DNA of 64,000 nucleotides, taken from NCBI RefSeq assembly GCF_000319225.1, contig NC_019815.1, positions 558,001 through 622,000 on the forward strand, in the 5' to 3' direction. Of the stretch, positions 27,657-37,619 are shown piece after piece. Made by a program: the position numbers and the translations under genes. The notes under the pieces are model-generated. The model did not search any database. It worked only from the letters and a program-made list of their open reading frames with translations, and was not told where the DNA came from. Positions within the stretch are counted from its first letter, which is position 1, and every line of letters begins with the position of its first letter. This stretch comes from Candidatus Kinetoplastibacterium crithidii (ex Angomonas deanei ATCC 30255). GTDB lineage: Bacteria > Pseudomonadota > Gammaproteobacteria > Burkholderiales > Burkholderiaceae_B.

Positions 27657-28733
27657 TTATTTTATTGTTTTTTCTAAAGTTGTTCTTATTTCATTCTCAG
27701 AAACTTGTTTGATCAAAGCATGCCCTATTCTATCTATCAAAACGAATCTAATATTTCCCTGTGTATTTTTTTTATCAACCAGCATGAGATCAATCCATTT
27801 ATCAAAACCAAAATCAGGTGCAATAACTGGACATCCTATTTTAGATACCAACAATTTAACACGGTTTAGCACAGTTTTATCCAAATCAAATACTAAAGAA
27901 GATAACACTATTGCCTGAATCAAACCACATCCTACAGCTTCACCATGAAGCCATTTACCATAACCTAAACCAGATTCTATAGCATGACCAAAAGTATGTC
28001 CTAAATTAAGAATAGCACGTAAACCTGATTCTTTTTCATCTTTACCAACAACATATGCTTTTAACTCACAAGAACGTTTTATAGCATACTCTATGGAGCT
28101 CTTTTTCAAAGATAACAAATCTTGGATGTTATTTTCACACCATTCCCAAAAATTTGAATCTAAGATTAATCCATACTTTATAACCTCTGATAATCCTGCT
28201 GAAACCTCTCTAAGATCAAGGGTATCAAGAACATCTACATCAACTTCTACAGAATTAGGTTGGTAAAATGATCCTATCATATTTTTGCCTAATGGATGAT
28301 TTATGGCTGTTTTCCCTCCAACGGAGGAATCTACTTGAGCCAATAAAGTTGTCGGGACCTGAATAAACCTAATGCCTCTCATATAGACCGATGCAGCAAA
28401 GCCAGTTATATCCCCAATAACCCCACCTCCTAGTGCAAGCAAAACAGATTGACGATCTATTTTATTAATTAGAAGAATATCAAAAATTTTGTTCAAACTC
28501 TCCCAACTTTTATAGATCTCACCATCTGGCAACTCAATTACAAAAATTGGCAAACCAGTTTTTTGCAAAGAAACTTTCACTCTAGACAAATATAGGCCTG
28601 CAACTTTTGGATTAGTTACTATAACTACAGACGTGGCATCTGATGGAATAGCCATATCTAAGTGATCTAAACGACCTTGTCCAATATTAATAGGATAAGA
28701 AGCACTAGGTACATCAACATTAACAACTTTCAT
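27657..28733 (-). CDS. aroB: 3-dehydroquinate synthase
   Basis: Second step of the shikimate pathway (DAHP to 3-dehydroquinate), NAD and zinc dependent. ALGGGVIGDITGF, VPTTLLAQVDSSVGGKTAINHPLGKN, LNLGHTFGHAIE and LHGEAVGCG are clear; they contain the nucleotide loop and metal ligands. 358 residues, full length. It overlaps aroK by four bases (ATGA) and abuts dgt, so all three genes are translationally linked. Confidence 0.97.
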   Translation of the reverse strand: MKVVNVDVPSASYPINIGQGRLDHLDMAIPSDATSVVIVTNPKVAGLYLSRVKVSLQKTGLPIFVIELPDGEIYKSWESLNKIFDILLINKIDRQSVLLALGGGVIGDITGFAASVYMRGIRFIQVPTTLLAQVDSSVGGKTAINHPLGKNMIGSFYQPNSVEVDVDVLDTLDLREVSAGLSEVIKYGLILDSNFWEWCENNIQDLLSLKKSSIEYAIKRSCELKAYVVGKDEKESGLRAILNLGHTFGHAIESGLGYGKWLHGEAVGCGLIQAIVLSSLVFDLDKTVLNRVKLLVSKIGCPVIAPDFGFDKWIDLMLVDKKNTQGNIRFVLIDRIGHALIKQVSENEIRTTLEKTIK

Positions 28734-29359
28734 ATCAATTTCTCATTTTTCTTTAAGATAAAAATTAATTCCTTGGCTATATCATTAACGTTATAAAAAC
28801 TAGTATCTATAATTATATCTGCAATCTCATGATACATAGGCTCACGTAATTTAAGCAAACTTTGCAATTTTAAATAAGGATCTTTAGTAGCAAGCAATGG
28901 ACGATTATGATCAGAACTTGTTCTTTTAAATAGAACATCTAATTCTGCTTTTAAATATATGACGATTCCTCTGGATTTCAAAATTTGTCTATTATGTGGT
29001 GATAATATAGCTCCTCCACCAGTAGCTAATACTATTTTCTCATCTAGTGAGTATTTTTGCAAAAAATCAGACTCTCTTTTTCTGAATCCAGATTCTCCCT
29101 CTATTTCAAAAATAACTGGTATCTTAACCCCACAAGACGCCTCTATTTCACAATCCAAATCTACAAATTTTCTCTCCATATACTGGGCTAAACTCCTGCC
29201 AATCGTACTTTTTCCTGCCCCCATCATTCCAACTAGAAAAATAGGCGTTTTATCACACAACTGTTTTGATGTAACATAATCCTTATCAATATTTTGATGA
29301 GACTCATCAAATGATGTACTCTTTATGTAATTAGCTTGAGATTTTTTAGATATATCCAT
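28730..29359 (-). CDS. aroK: shikimate kinase
   Basis: Phosphorylates shikimate. Walker A GMMGAGKST at 44-52, shikimate-binding DLDCEIE and FRKRES, LATGGGAIL, and the lid region KRTSSDHNRPLL. 209 residues, with a polar extension of about 38 residues before the core that is not part of the fold; an internal start is possible but no better SD was seen. First gene of aroK-aroB-dgt, divergent from mrcA. Confidence 0.95.
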   Translation of the reverse strand: MDISKKSQANYIKSTSFDESHQNIDKDYVTSKQLCDKTPIFLVGMMGAGKSTIGRSLAQYMERKFVDLDCEIEASCGVKIPVIFEIEGESGFRKRESDFLQKYSLDEKIVLATGGGAILSPHNRQILKSRGIVIYLKAELDVLFKRTSSDHNRPLLATKDPYLKLQSLLKLREPMYHEIADIIIDTSFYNVNDIAKELIFILKKNEKLI

Positions 29360-29436
29360 GTTTAAGCAAATACTCTATTTAGATTTTAGAATTTTTAAAA
29401 TTAACTTTGAAACAATTAGTATATCAATTAAATATA

Positions 29437-31758
29437 ATGAACAATAAAAAATTATCATCAAGATTATTATCAAAATCATTGATTATAACAGCCTATTTCT
29501 TACTATGTTTAATAATACTTTTTTGTATTATATCAATTTTTACATGGCCTAAATTACCAAATCTAAATGTAATGATAGATTATAAACCACCTATTCCATT
29601 AAGAATCTATAGCGCAGACAATGTCTTAATTGGAGAGTTTGGAGAAGAACGAAGAAAATTATTACGTTTTGATGAAATACCTGATCAAATGAAGCTAGCA
29701 ATATTAGCAGCCGAAGACAATCATTTCTACCAACATAAGGGGATAAACTGGCAAGGAATAATTAGAGCTAGCTTTATTAACTTACGTAACATGTCGAAAA
29801 CTCAAGGAGCTAGCACCATAACAATGCAAGTTGCTAGAAATTTTTATCTTTCTTCAGAAAAGACATATTCTCGCAAATTATATGAGTTATTATTAACTCT
29901 AAAAATAGAAAAAGAATTAACAAAAAATCAAATCCTAGAACTATATATGAACCAAATATACCTAGGACATCATGCCTATGGTTTTGAAACCGCTTCACTA
30001 ACATATCTAGAAAAACCACTATCTAAAATAACTACAGCAGAAGCTGCTTTATTGGCAGGTATACCAAAAGCACCCTCAATATATAACCCTATAGCAAACA
30101 TAACAAGAGCGCAAATAAGAAAAAAATATATTCTTGATAGAATGTTATCGCTTGGTTATATTTCTGAGTCAGAACATCAACAAGCAATTACTCAAAATAT
30201 ACACATAAAACAAACAGGAAATAAATTAACAGATTATAAGAATTATAGCGATCATATAGCAGAAACCGTAAGACAACTACTGTTCAAGGTATACAAAGAA
30301 CAATTATACTCCAAAGGACTTAATGTATATACGACTATAAGGTCGTTTGATCAAATAGCAGCATATAATGCTGTAAGAACTGCTGTCATAAAATATACTC
30401 TACAATCAAGATATAATGGTCCTGAAGCACAATTTGCCATCAAACTACCAGATGAAAATGACATAGAAATTAAACAAAAATCTTTTAAAGAAAAACTATT
30501 TGAAATATTTGACTTATATCAAGACCATAAAGAACTAGTAGCATGCGTAGTTATAGGAATAAATGACGAAGAAATTACATTGATAAATAGAAATCATGAG
30601 ATTGCCAAGATAAATGATAAAAAAGCTATCAGCTTAACTAAAACACTAGATCATAATAAAAGAATAAAGGTAGGTTCATTGATATATGTATTGCATCAAG
30701 AAAACAACATAAAAAAAATTATTAACTTACCATCAGTACAAGCAGCTTTTATCTCAATATCTCCTAAAAATGGAGCAATTCTTTCTCTTATAGGTGGCTC
30801 AGATTTTTACAAAGATAATTTTAATAGAGCTATACAAGCTTGGAGACAACCTGGATCTAGCATAAAACCTTTTATATACGCAGCTAGTTTGGAAAAAGGA
30901 TTGACTCCCAATACTAAAATTTCTGATATGCCATTTGAACTAACAGCTGAACAAACTGGTTCAAAAGCATGGAACCCAAAAAATTATGGACATCGCTATG
31001 AAGAAGTTCTCACAATGCGCCAAGGTCTTTATAAATCTAAAAATATGGTATCAATAAGAATATTAGATTATATAGGCCCTAATTATGCGCAAGAATACCT
31101 AACAAAATTTGGTTTTGACAAAAATCGTCACCCTGCTGTTTTATCACTAGCCTTAGGAACAGGACTGGTCACTCCATTACAATTAACTACTGCTTTTTCC
31201 ACATTTGCCAATGGCGGACATTTAATATCACCATATCTAATAGAAAAAGTTACAGATAGCTCTGGACAAATTATTATGCAACATTTACCGATAGAGCCAG
31301 ATAAAAGCAATCAAAGCATTGACCCTAGAACTGCTTATATTATGAATGACATGTTGAAAGGAGTAGCTACATATGGCACTGCTTCTAGAACGAATAAATT
31401 ACTAAAACGCAATGATATTGCTGGAAAAACAGGAACTACCAATGATGCAATAGACGCATGGTTTTCTGGATATAACCAACAATTAGTAGCAACAGCATGG
31501 ATGGGATTTGATTTACCTAAATCATTGGGGTTAAATGAAACAGGAGGAAGATTAGCCATGCCAATGTGGATAGATTACATGAACAAAATATTGAAAAATG
31601 TGTCAGAAGATAAAAATCCTGTTATGCCAGAAGGAATCTTGATTGATAAAAATAATTTCTATTTTAAAGAATTTCCTCCAGGCAAAGAAATCACTGAAAT
31701 CTTGTCTAAAAATCCAATATCATTAAAAAAACAAAAGATTAATAAGTTAACTTTATAA
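29437..31758 (+). CDS. mrcA: penicillin-binding protein 1A (bifunctional class A PBP)
   Basis: Polymerises and cross-links peptidoglycan in the periplasm. From ATG 29437 (preferred over TTG 29407) it has 773 residues: one transmembrane helix (about 12-37), GT51 transglycosylase with AAEDNHFYQHKG (catalytic Glu93), GASTITMQVARNF and NQIYLG, an OB-like insert, then transpeptidase motifs S474-S-I-K477, SKN, and K664-T-G666. Shares a 77-bp divergent control region with aroK. The C-terminus is shorter and more basic than in free-living relatives. Confidence 0.95.
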   Translation: MNNKKLSSRLLSKSLIITAYFLLCLIILFCIISIFTWPKLPNLNVMIDYKPPIPLRIYSADNVLIGEFGEERRKLLRFDEIPDQMKLAILAAEDNHFYQHKGINWQGIIRASFINLRNMSKTQGASTITMQVARNFYLSSEKTYSRKLYELLLTLKIEKELTKNQILELYMNQIYLGHHAYGFETASLTYLEKPLSKITTAEAALLAGIPKAPSIYNPIANITRAQIRKKYILDRMLSLGYISESEHQQAITQNIHIKQTGNKLTDYKNYSDHIAETVRQLLFKVYKEQLYSKGLNVYTTIRSFDQIAAYNAVRTAVIKYTLQSRYNGPEAQFAIKLPDENDIEIKQKSFKEKLFEIFDLYQDHKELVACVVIGINDEEITLINRNHEIAKINDKKAISLTKTLDHNKRIKVGSLIYVLHQENNIKKIINLPSVQAAFISISPKNGAILSLIGGSDFYKDNFNRAIQAWRQPGSSIKPFIYAASLEKGLTPNTKISDMPFELTAEQTGSKAWNPKNYGHRYEEVLTMRQGLYKSKNMVSIRILDYIGPNYAQEYLTKFGFDKNRHPAVLSLALGTGLVTPLQLTTAFSTFANGGHLISPYLIEKVTDSSGQIIMQHLPIEPDKSNQSIDPRTAYIMNDMLKGVATYGTASRTNKLLKRNDIAGKTGTTNDAIDAWFSGYNQQLVATAWMGFDLPKSLGLNETGGRLAMPMWIDYMNKILKNVSEDKNPVMPEGILIDKNNFYFKEFPPGKEITEILSKNPISLKKQKINKLTL

Positions 31759-31761
31759 AAC

Positions 31762-32091
31762 TTATAATTTAACTACAAAATTCCTGCCAATAATGTTGGA
31801 ACAAATTTCAGATAATTTTATATCAAAATCCTTATCTCCTCTTTTATCTTTCCATTTAAAATTATTATAACAATAATGGAAACCTCCGTTTTTGATTGTT
31901 GCTAACCAAAGCTCCTGTAGATAAACTTGTCCTGTTATTACTATATGATCACAGTTATCAAATTTTATGTTCAGAATTAATCCATTTAGGTCTGTATCTA
32001 CATCTACATCATAATTTAAAAGATCATTGATCTGGTCGTTAACAATATTTAAAGTTTTTCCAAATAAGTCTATAAATTCAAAATCTGTCAT
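31762..32091 (-). CDS. cyaY: CyaY, bacterial frataxin
   Basis: Iron-binding regulator of Fe-S cluster assembly. From ATG 32091 (MTDFEFIDL; an upstream in-frame ATG at 32133 adds residues outside the family) it has 109 residues: an acidic first helix, DVDTDLNG, IVITGQVYLQELWLA, and GGFHYCYNNFKWKD. Convergent with mrcA (3 bp between stops) and divergent from lptM-lysA, as in other proteobacteria. Confidence 0.92.
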   Translation of the reverse strand: MTDFEFIDLFGKTLNIVNDQINDLLNYDVDVDTDLNGLILNIKFDNCDHIVITGQVYLQELWLATIKNGGFHYCYNNFKWKDKRGDKDFDIKLSEICSNIIGRNFVVKL

Positions 32092-32166
32092 GCTATCTTT
32101 ACGCTCAAAATTAATATATCTATATAAAATCACATGAAAATAATATTACTAGATACAATACAAGTA

Positions 32167-32172
32167 TATAAT
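32167..32172 (+). promoter_or_regulatory. candidate -10 for lptM-lysA
   Basis: A perfect TATAAT, 34 bp before the lptM ATG in the short divergent gap with cyaY. No good -35 at 16-18 bp. Weak support. Confidence 0.3.
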
Positions 32173-32206
32173 GTAATTATTCTTCAAAAAAGTATAGTAA
32201 CCCATT

Positions 32207-32365
32207 ATGATATCTAAAAATAGATTTAATAAGTTAATAACAATACTTTTAGTTTGTTTCCTTATAAGTTCTTGTGGATATAAAGGAAATCTTTATAACA
32301 ATGTTAAATTAACAAATTTTTCACAAGAAGATCTACATAATATAAACGAAACATTTCATTATTAA
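32207..32365 (+). CDS. lptM: LptM (YifL) small outer-membrane lipoprotein
   Basis: 52-residue lipoprotein. Basic N-terminus, hydrophobic stretch (10-20), and a lipobox LISSC with the lipidated Cys23. The mature part begins CGYKGNLY, matching the CGxKGPLY signature of LptM, which helps the LptD/LptE LPS translocon mature. The remaining 20 residues are unconserved. It is immediately upstream of lysA, its usual place in proteobacteria. Its retention suggests LPS export, or at least LptD, persists. Confidence 0.82.
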   Translation: MISKNRFNKLITILLVCFLISSCGYKGNLYNNVKLTNFSQEDLHNINETFHY

Positions 32366-32389
32366 TAAATAGTTTCTCTAAATTAAATT

Positions 32390-33658
32390 ATGACTAATCA
32401 AATTAAAAACCCTTATTTAAAACTAAAAAATAATATCTTACACTTAGAAGATATTAGCCTAGAATTTTTGTCCGAAAAAATTGGAACTCCTTTATACGTT
32501 TACTCAAGAGCAAACATCAAAGATTCCTGGAACAGATATTACAATGCCATCAAAAATAATAATGCCATGGTCTGTTATGGTATGAAGGCCAATTCCAACC
32601 TTGCTATTTTAAAAGAATTTGTTAACCTAGGCTCTGGCTTTGATATAGTATCTGGCGGGGAGCTCGAAAGAGTATTATCTGTTGGAGGAGATCCTAAAAA
32701 AATAGTTTTTTCAGGAGTTGGAAAACAAGAATGGGAGATAAAAAATGCCCTCGAGTCAGGCATAAAATGTTTTAATGTTGAATCAGAAGCAGAACTATAC
32801 AAAATATCACAAATAGCTAGTGCATTAAAAATAACCGCACCAATCTCACTTAGAGTTAATCCTGATGTTGATGCCAAAACTCACCCATACATATCAACAG
32901 GACTAAAAGAAAATAAGTTTGGCATAGCTTTTAAAGATGCTTTTGATTGCTATAAAATTGCCTCCTCATTACCTTTTATCAAAATAATAGGTATAGATTG
33001 TCATATAGGTTCTCAACTAACAGAAATTTCTCCTTTTTCAGCTGCTTTAGAAAAGATAATTCCACTAATAAAGAATTTAATTGACAACAATATTAATATT
33101 AAACATATAGATATTGGGGGTGGCTTAGGCATTACATATAAAGATGAGATTGTACCAGACCCAAAAGATATTGTGGATGCTGCCCGTTTTAAATTAAAAG
33201 AAGCAAATTTGAACCATCTAGAATTGATATTAGAACCAGGACGTTCTTTAATTGGAAACTCAGGAATACTCTTAACAAAAGTTTTATATTTAAAACACTC
33301 TGATGATAAAAATTTTATTATAGTAGACGCTGCTATGAATGATTTAATAAGACCAGCTTTATATCAATCATATCATGAAGTTCAACAAGTCAAGGCAAGA
33401 ACTGGTCAAGCCAGAGAATATGATATAGTTGGCCCTGTATGTGAAAGTGCTGACTGGCTTGCAAAAAATAGATTGCTGACCGTTAAAGAAAATGATCTTC
33501 TAGTTATTGAATCAGCTGGAGCTTATTGTACTACTATGGCTAGCAATTATAATTCTAGAGTTAAACCTGCAGAAGTAATGGTGGATGGTTCCGAATACTA
33601 TATTATTAAAAACAGAGAAAAACTATCAGACATACTTAAGTTTGAAACTACTATTTAA
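32390..33658 (+). CDS. lysA: diaminopimelate decarboxylase
   Basis: Last step of lysine synthesis: decarboxylates meso-DAP with PLP. PLP lysine K66 in CYGMKANSN, HIGSQ, DIGGGLG, EPGRS, CESADWLA and GAYCTTMASNYN, with residues from both subunits. 422 residues, full length. Needs the product of DapF, whose gene here is frameshifted. Followed by a strong terminator. Confidence 0.97.
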   Translation: MTNQIKNPYLKLKNNILHLEDISLEFLSEKIGTPLYVYSRANIKDSWNRYYNAIKNNNAMVCYGMKANSNLAILKEFVNLGSGFDIVSGGELERVLSVGGDPKKIVFSGVGKQEWEIKNALESGIKCFNVESEAELYKISQIASALKITAPISLRVNPDVDAKTHPYISTGLKENKFGIAFKDAFDCYKIASSLPFIKIIGIDCHIGSQLTEISPFSAALEKIIPLIKNLIDNNINIKHIDIGGGLGITYKDEIVPDPKDIVDAARFKLKEANLNHLELILEPGRSLIGNSGILLTKVLYLKHSDDKNFIIVDAAMNDLIRPALYQSYHEVQQVKARTGQAREYDIVGPVCESADWLAKNRLLTVKENDLLVIESAGAYCTTMASNYNSRVKPAEVMVDGSEYYIIKNREKLSDILKFETTI

Positions 33659-33665
33659 TCAATAA

Positions 33666-33697
33666 AAACAAGACTTTTTCACAAAGTCTTGTTTCTT
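33666..33697 (+). terminator. intrinsic terminator after lysA
   Basis: A 12-bp stem, 33666-33677 with 33683-33694 (core ACAAGACTTT / AAAGTCTTGT), loop TTCAC, then a T-rich tail TTTCTT. It ends only about 18 bp before the engB start codon. Confidence 0.75.
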
Positions 33698-33715
33698 AAT
33701 AAAGAATAAAAATCA

Positions 33716-34345
33716 GTGTCATTACTACATACAGCTTTCTTTTACAGTTCTGCCTACAAAACAAATCAACTACCAATAGAAGGTATTCCAGAAATATGTT
33801 TTCTTGGTAGATCTAACTCTGGCAAATCATCTGCTATAAATTTAATAACCAATAAAAAAAAACTTGCCTTCTCTAGTAAAACACCAGGAAGAACTAGATT
33901 GATAAATATGTTTGCATTAAAGCAAAATATTAATTCTGATATCTGTGGCTATCTGGTAGATTTGCCTGGCTACGGATATTCAAATTTGCCAAATTCAGAA
34001 CAAAAAAATTTAGAAATTACAATAATTAACTACATACAAAATAGAAAATCCATAAGAGGTTTTATTCTACTACTAGATATAAGACGTGGTATTACTAATC
34101 TAGATAGATACCTAATCGATTTAATAGAACCATTAAATAAAAATTTAATAATATTACTTACTAAAGTAGATAAATTAAATCGTGAACAATTCATTAAAAC
34201 AAAAAAAGATATAGAACAAAATCTAAGTTTTATAAAAAACCCTTTTGAAGTAATTAGCTTCTCTGCCACTAAAAAAATAGGCATCACAGAAACAACTACT
34301 TCTATTGAAAAATTAATATTGAATAACAAAGAACTAATATTATGA
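33716..34345 (+). CDS. engB: ribosome-biogenesis GTP-binding protein EngB/YihA
   Basis: Small essential GTPase for 50S assembly. G1 GRSNSGKSS at 31-39, the TPGRT switch, G3 DLPGYGYS, G4 TKVDKL, G5 SATKK. 209 residues. The start is GTG 33716; the following SLLHTAFF matches the family N-terminus. No good SD is visible. It keeps frame through an A9 run (33854-33862). It overlaps hemB by four bases, so the two are translationally coupled. Confidence 0.95.
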   Translation: MSLLHTAFFYSSAYKTNQLPIEGIPEICFLGRSNSGKSSAINLITNKKKLAFSSKTPGRTRLINMFALKQNINSDICGYLVDLPGYGYSNLPNSEQKNLEITIINYIQNRKSIRGFILLLDIRRGITNLDRYLIDLIEPLNKNLIILLTKVDKLNREQFIKTKKDIEQNLSFIKNPFEVISFSATKKIGITETTTSIEKLILNNKELIL

Positions 34346-35367
34346 CATCCAAACAAATTACTTCAGCCTATTTCCCTAATACAAGACTAAGAAGGTTAAG
34401 AAATAAAAACTTTTCACGAAGACTAATTTCAGAAACAAGTATTTCAGCAAATGACTTAATATTTCCAATATTTATAATAGATGGTATAAACATCAAACAA
34501 GCCATACATTCTATGCCTGGGATTTATAGATATTCAATTGATCAAGCTTTATATATTGCTGAAGAGTGTCTAAACTTAGGAATTCCTGCAATTACATTAT
34601 TTCCTGTTATTGACTCTAATTTAAAAACAAGCAATGGCATTGAATCTATTAATCCAGATGGTATTATTCCTAAATGCATAAAGGAAATAAAAAAACGCTT
34701 CCCAGAGTTAGGTATTATGACTGATGTAGCATTAGATCCTTATACTTCTCATGGCCAAGATGGCATAATAGATGATAGCGGATATGTTATAAATGACACT
34801 ACTATTGAAATGTTAGTAAAACAAGCAGTCATTCAAGCCAATGCTGGATCAGATATCATTGCCCCAAGTGATATGATGGATGGTAGGATAGGTATTATAA
34901 GAAATAATCTTGAGTTAAATAACCATGTTAATACTCTTATTATGGCTTACTCCGCAAAATATGCTAGTGCTTTTTATGGTCCTTTTAGAGATGCTATAGG
35001 ATCTGCAAATAATCTAAAAAATTCGACAAAATTAAATTACCAAATGCATCCTAGTAACTCAAATGAGGCAATAAGAGAAGTTTACCTAGATATTAAAGAA
35101 GGAGCTGACATGGTTATGGTAAAACCAGGTATGCCATATCTTGATATATTATATAGAGTAAAAGAAAAATTTGAAATGCCAACTTTTATTTATCAAGTTA
35201 GTGGAGAATATGCTATGTTAAAATCTGCCATAAATAATGGTTGGCTAGATAACAATAAAACAATAATAGAAACAATGATAGGATTTAAAAGAGCTGGTGC
35301 GGATGGAATTATTACATATTTTGCTCTAGAAATAGCAAATTTGATTAAGCATAATGATTTCATTTAA
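34342..35367 (+). CDS. hemB: delta-aminolevulinic acid dehydratase (porphobilinogen synthase)
   Basis: Condenses two ALA molecules to porphobilinogen in heme synthesis. The Schiff-base lysine is K261 in MVMVKPGMPY; SDMMDGRIG and YGPFRDAIGSA carry other active-site residues. The metal region DPYTSHGQDGIIDD lacks the cysteine cluster of zinc enzymes, so it belongs to the magnesium-type group. 341 residues. Heme supply by the symbiont is the accepted reason why symbiont-bearing trypanosomatids need no added heme, if the organism guess is right. Confidence 0.97.
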   Translation: MTSKQITSAYFPNTRLRRLRNKNFSRRLISETSISANDLIFPIFIIDGINIKQAIHSMPGIYRYSIDQALYIAEECLNLGIPAITLFPVIDSNLKTSNGIESINPDGIIPKCIKEIKKRFPELGIMTDVALDPYTSHGQDGIIDDSGYVINDTTIEMLVKQAVIQANAGSDIIAPSDMMDGRIGIIRNNLELNNHVNTLIMAYSAKYASAFYGPFRDAIGSANNLKNSTKLNYQMHPSNSNEAIREVYLDIKEGADMVMVKPGMPYLDILYRVKEKFEMPTFIYQVSGEYAMLKSAINNGWLDNNKTIIETMIGFKRAGADGIITYFALEIANLIKHNDFI

Positions 35368-35407
35368 ATGCCTTAAATGAAAAATTAATTATTATTGTAA
35401 AACAACT

Positions 35408-35444
35408 AAATTAAAAGGTTGTATTCAATACAACCTTTTAATTT
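35408..35444. terminator. bidirectional intrinsic terminator between hemB and rplQ
   Basis: A stem of up to 16 bp: 35408-35423 pairs with 35429-35444 (GGTTGTA / TACAACC core, A-run on the left and T-run on the right), loop TTCAA. It works in both orientations and lies between the convergent ends of hemB and the ribosomal block. Confidence 0.85.
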
Positions 35445-35461
35445 AAACTTCCATAAAAATA

Positions 35462-35845
35462 CTATTTATTGGATATAGTAGAATTTTCTGGTCTATCTAC
35501 CATTTCCATAAAAGCCATTGGCGCATTATCACCTTGACGAAATCCCATTTTCAAAATTCTGGTATATCCACCTGGTCTACTAAGATAACGAGGACCAATA
35601 TCAGCAAACAACTTAACAACAGCATCACGATCTCTCAACCTAGCAAAAGCTCTACGTTTATTTGCTAAAGTTGGACTTTTACCCAATGTAATCAAAGGTT
35701 CTATCACATGACGTAATTCTTTAGCCTTTGGCAAAGTAGTCTTAATTGCTTCACAATTAATTAAAGAAACTGCCATATTGCGAAACATAGCAAGACGATG
35801 ACTACTAGTGCGATTCAGCTTACGCAACCCATTAGCATGGCGCAT
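35462..35845 (-). CDS. rplQ: 50S ribosomal protein L17
   Basis: 127 residues: [17 protein letters not shown] at the start and [23 protein letters not shown] at the end are invariant L17 sequence. Last gene of the alpha operon (rpsM-rpsK-rpsD-rpoA-rplQ), ending at the bidirectional terminator shared with hemB. L17 lies near the exit-tunnel side of the 50S subunit. Confidence 0.98.
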   Translation of the reverse strand: MRHANGLRKLNRTSSHRLAMFRNMAVSLINCEAIKTTLPKAKELRHVIEPLITLGKSPTLANKRRAFARLRDRDAVVKLFADIGPRYLSRPGGYTRILKMGFRQGDNAPMAFMEMVDRPENSTISNK

Positions 35846-35905
35846 AATAAATTTCCTTCAAATTTAAAAATAATTTTTTTACCATTTTAAGAGCTATATG
35901 AATAA

Positions 35906-36889
35906 TCATGAATGCTCTATATCTATAGGAGGCCAATTATCTAGTTTCATGCCAAGTGTCAATCCTCTTGAAGCCAATACATCTTTTATTTCATTTAAAG
36001 ATTTACGGCCCAAATTAGGAGTTTTTAATAACTCATTTTCTGTTCTTTGAATTAAATCACCAATATAATAAACATTTTCGGCTTTTAAACAATTAGCAGA
36101 ACGAACAGTTAACTCTAATTCATCAACTGGTTTTAACAAAATTGGATCTATACGTGGAGCATTTCTAGATGGTAATTCTTGAGGATCCTGAGATCCTTGC
36201 AAAGAGGCGAATATAGATAGCTGATCCATCAGTATAGCAGCAGCTTTTCTGATAGATTCCTCTGGAGTTACGACTCCATTTGTTTCTATATCTAAGATCA
36301 GTTTATCTAGATCAGTACGCTGTTCAACACGAGCACTTTCAACAAAGTAACTTACTTTCCTCACCGGACTATAAGAAGCATCCAATACAATACGACCTAT
36401 TGAGTTGCTTTTATCTTCCATTAATGCTCTTACATTACCAGGAACATAACCACGACCTCTTTCAACCTTGAAATGTATTTCCAATTTACCATTACCAGTC
36501 AAATTACAAATCAAATGTTCCGGATTAATTATTTCAACATCATGAGGCAAACTAATATCTTTTGCTAAAACTTCTGAAACACCTTCTTTAACCAGAGTTA
36601 AATTGACATCACTCCTTCCATGAAGTTTAAACACAACACCTTTTAAATTCATCAATATATCTACAACATCCTCACGTACCCCAGGGATAGTAGAATATTC
36701 ATGAACTACTCCAGATATTACAACTTCAGTAGGAGCATATCCTTCCATAGAGGATAATAGGATACGTCTTAAAGCATTTCCGAGTGTATGTCCATAACCA
36801 CGCTCGAAAGGTTCCATCGAAACTCTAGCCCTATTTGAACTTATAGGCTCTACCTCTATAGTTCGAGGTTTTAAAAAATCCCTAGGCAT
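35906..36889 (-). CDS. rpoA: RNA polymerase alpha subunit
   Basis: 327 residues. The alpha-NTD dimerisation and assembly domain contains [17 protein letters not shown] and PGVREDV; the alpha-CTD, after a proline-rich linker, contains [20 protein letters not shown] with the UP-element-binding Arg and [13 protein letters not shown]. The CTD is kept in full, so UP elements and activators could still act. Between rpsD and rplQ in the alpha operon; a 92-bp gap separates it from rpsD. Confidence 0.98.
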   Translation of the reverse strand: MPRDFLKPRTIEVEPISSNRARVSMEPFERGYGHTLGNALRRILLSSMEGYAPTEVVISGVVHEYSTIPGVREDVVDILMNLKGVVFKLHGRSDVNLTLVKEGVSEVLAKDISLPHDVEIINPEHLICNLTGNGKLEIHFKVERGRGYVPGNVRALMEDKSNSIGRIVLDASYSPVRKVSYFVESARVEQRTDLDKLILDIETNGVVTPEESIRKAAAILMDQLSIFASLQGSQDPQELPSRNAPRIDPILLKPVDELELTVRSANCLKAENVYYIGDLIQRTENELLKTPNLGRKSLNEIKDVLASRGLTLGMKLDNWPPIDIEHS

Positions 36890-36981
36890 ACTCTCTCAAC
36901 CCTTTTTTCAATACCCTCAGCTCGTTACACTGATAAGGCTGATAATATAAAATAAAACTAAATAATACTCTAAAATACAGA

Positions 36982-37605
36982 TTATCGAGAATAAAGTTCT
37001 ACTATCATTGACTCATTTATATCTCTAGCAACATCTGCACGATCAGGAGAAGATTTAAAAATACCAGTTAGTTTTTCAATATCTACATCTACCCATTGAG
37101 GAATGCCAATACTTTCTGCTAACTTAATAGATTCTCTAATTCTATTCTGATTTTTAGATCTATCCCGAACAGAAATTGTATCACCTGCTTTGACAGATAA
37201 TGAAGCTATATCAACAACCTTACCATTTACTTCAATAGCTCTGTGATTAACTAGTTGTCTAGATTCTGCACGTGTAGATCCAAAACCCATCCTATACACT
37301 ACATTATCAAGTCTAGACTCCAACAATTTAATTAAAGTTTCTCCAGTATTTCCCCTAAGACGTTCCGATTCCTTAAAGTATTTACGAAACTGTTTTTCCA
37401 AAACACCATACATTCTTTTTAATTTCTGTTTCTCTCGCATCTGAGATCCATAATCAGATATACGTGCTCCAGAAATACGCCCATGTTGCCCAGGCTTCGA
37501 TTCAGATTTGCATTTTGAATCAAAAGATCTGCGTGCGCTTTTCAAAAAAAGATCAGTTCCCTCGCGACGAGAGAGCTTACATTTTGGTCCAATATAACGT
37601 GCCAT
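36982..37605 (-). CDS. rpsD: 30S ribosomal protein S4
   Basis: 207 residues from ATG 37605 ([18 protein letters not shown]). The frame stays open 15 codons further upstream but that part overlaps rpsK and lacks family sequence. The S4 RNA-binding domain ([24 protein letters not shown]) is present. S4 is a primary 16S binder and, in enterobacteria, represses the alpha operon; a leader pseudoknot was not recognisable here. Confidence 0.97.
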   Translation of the reverse strand: MARYIGPKCKLSRREGTDLFLKSARRSFDSKCKSESKPGQHGRISGARISDYGSQMREKQKLKRMYGVLEKQFRKYFKESERLRGNTGETLIKLLESRLDNVVYRMGFGSTRAESRQLVNHRAIEVNGKVVDIASLSVKAGDTISVRDRSKNQNRIRESIKLAESIGIPQWVDVDIEKLTGIFKSSPDRADVARDINESMIVELYSR

Positions 37606-37619
37606 GATAAATATTACCT

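Noticed and set aside
29407..29436. TTG start for mrcA
   Set aside because: The ten extra residues lack similarity; ATG 29437 gives the usual short cytosolic N-terminus before the membrane helix.
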